Of a DNA stretch of 6,881 nt, positions 6,757 to 6,881 are shown piece after piece. The DNA comes from Angelakisella sp. (GTDB taxonomy: Bacteria; Bacillota; Clostridia; Oscillospirales; Ruminococcaceae). Location: the NCBI GenBank assembly GCA_020024515.1, contig JAHHTR010000112.1, positions 1 to 6,881 on the forward strand, read 5' to 3'. The notes under the pieces were generated by a model. The model searched no databases and was not told the DNA's origin. It worked only from the letters and a program-made list of their open reading frames with translations. Position 1 is the first letter of the stretch; each line of letters opens with the position of its first letter. Position numbers and translations under genes: made by a program.

Positions 6757-6799
6757 ATAAAATTGTAACTGATAATTTGACGCTTGATTACAATTTTAT
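6757..6799. repeat. 12-bp arm inverted repeat at the right-edge regulatory region
   Basis: ATAAAATTGTAA (6757-6768) and TTACAATTTTAT (6788-6799) are exact complements separated by 19 bases. The spacer contains TTGACG (6777-6782). The lack of a good T tract argues against a terminator. Two copies of a half-site around a -35 box would suit an operator. The left arm also ends the short frame starting at 6727. Confidence 0.45.
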
Positions 6800-6806
6800 T
6801 TAATAA
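6777..6806 (+). promoter_or_regulatory. Possible rightward promoter
   Basis: TTGACG (6777-6782) is followed, 18 bases on, by TAATAA (6801-6806). This is an acceptable but not strong sigma-A match. AGAGGAG at 6832-6838 could serve a gene that begins near the window edge. The ATG at 6840 is only one base from this site and opens an eight-codon frame, so the true downstream gene cannot be identified from this window. Confidence 0.3.
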
Positions 6807-6881
6807 TAGACTTAAATTTATTAAAGTTTAAAGAGGAGTATGAGTTACAGATATTTAAAGAAATAATAAGTTTACTTTATT

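Larger units (their letters stand above)
6727..6881 (+). pseudogene. Possible decayed LysR-type regulator N-terminus, running off the edge
   Basis: GGAG at 6717-6720 stands six bases before ATG at 6727. The frame reads MDLKYSKFFNIKL and stops at 6766-6768. A neighbouring frame continues KIVTDNLTLDYNFI, and a third (from 6788) gives LQFYLIIDLNLLKFKEEYELQIFKEI to the window edge. MDLKY-K-F--IV is a very common LysR family opening, and KEEYELQIFKEI loosely resembles the end of the LysR helix-turn-helix domain (LEEELGIKLF-like). If right, the regulator would have been transcribed divergently from the lipoprotein gene, as LysR genes usually are, and is broken by at least two frameshifts. The match is short and partly forced by choosing frames. 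The alternative is plain non-coding regulatory DNA with a chance 13-codon reading frame. Confidence 0.3.

Noticed and set aside
6727..6768. A 13-codon leader peptide followed by a hairpin (attenuator)
   Set aside because: The peptide has no run of a regulatory amino acid and the hairpin lacks a T tract, so attenuation is not supported.
6840..6866. ATG with AGAGGAG just upstream, encoding eight residues
   Set aside because: The spacing of one base is too short for initiation, and the frame closes immediately; it may be part of a broken gene but is not a gene as read.
1..6881. Insertion sequence, prophage, CRISPR or defence system
   Set aside because: No transposase, integrase, terminal repeats with target duplication, regular repeat array or defence-type domains were seen on either strand.

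Overview
The window looks like a stretch of a low-GC Firmicutes chromosome, most likely Clostridia or a Lachnospiraceae-type gut relative. The evidence is the very AT-rich DNA, purine-rich GGAG/GAGGTG ribosome binding sites, consensus sigma-A promoters, a lipobox-type lipoprotein, and protein sequences that read like clostridial family members. No tRNA, rRNA, CRISPR array, transposase or phage gene was seen.

Layout. (1) Positions 1-1043 hold a near-consensus promoter and an intact ribokinase-like PfkB sugar kinase on the + strand, closed by a strong bidirectional terminator (1080-1125). (2) Positions 1150-4383 are a graveyard of four recognisable but broken genes: a glycerate kinase on the - strand, then on the + strand a type I phosphodiesterase/alkaline-phosphatase-superfamily gene whose 3' end is lost and joined directly to a 5'-truncated Gfo/Idh/MocA oxidoreductase, and a second Gfo/Idh/MocA gene with a large internal deletion. 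Lesions include single-base indels (often in A runs), two in-frame nonsense codons, loss of catalytic motifs and lost gene ends. (3) Two hairpins at 4431-4542 separate this from a - strand pair. (4) On the - strand (6522 to 4562) a lipoprotein substrate-binding protein of an ABC importer is followed by a winged-helix plus sugar/choline-phosphate-type nucleotidyltransferase. The latter has a full-length reading frame but no ordinary start codon. (5) The right edge (6523-6881) is a regulatory region with a good - strand promoter overlapped by a perfect 14-bp palindrome, a second inverted repeat, and what may be the decayed beginning of a LysR-type regulator reading rightwards.

How the genes fit together (inference). 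A sugar kinase, glycerate kinase, two sugar dehydrogenase-family oxidoreductases and a phosphodiesterase look like a former catabolic locus for a sugar or phosphorylated compound. The binding protein and cytidylyltransferase-like enzyme could belong to uptake and cell-surface use of a phosphorylated amino-alcohol (phosphocholine or 2-aminoethylphosphonate type). Most of the catabolic part is no longer functional. I did not find a convincing new biological system; the main interest is the pattern of decay, two identical slippery A7-stop sites, the missing start codon, and the operator-like palindromes.
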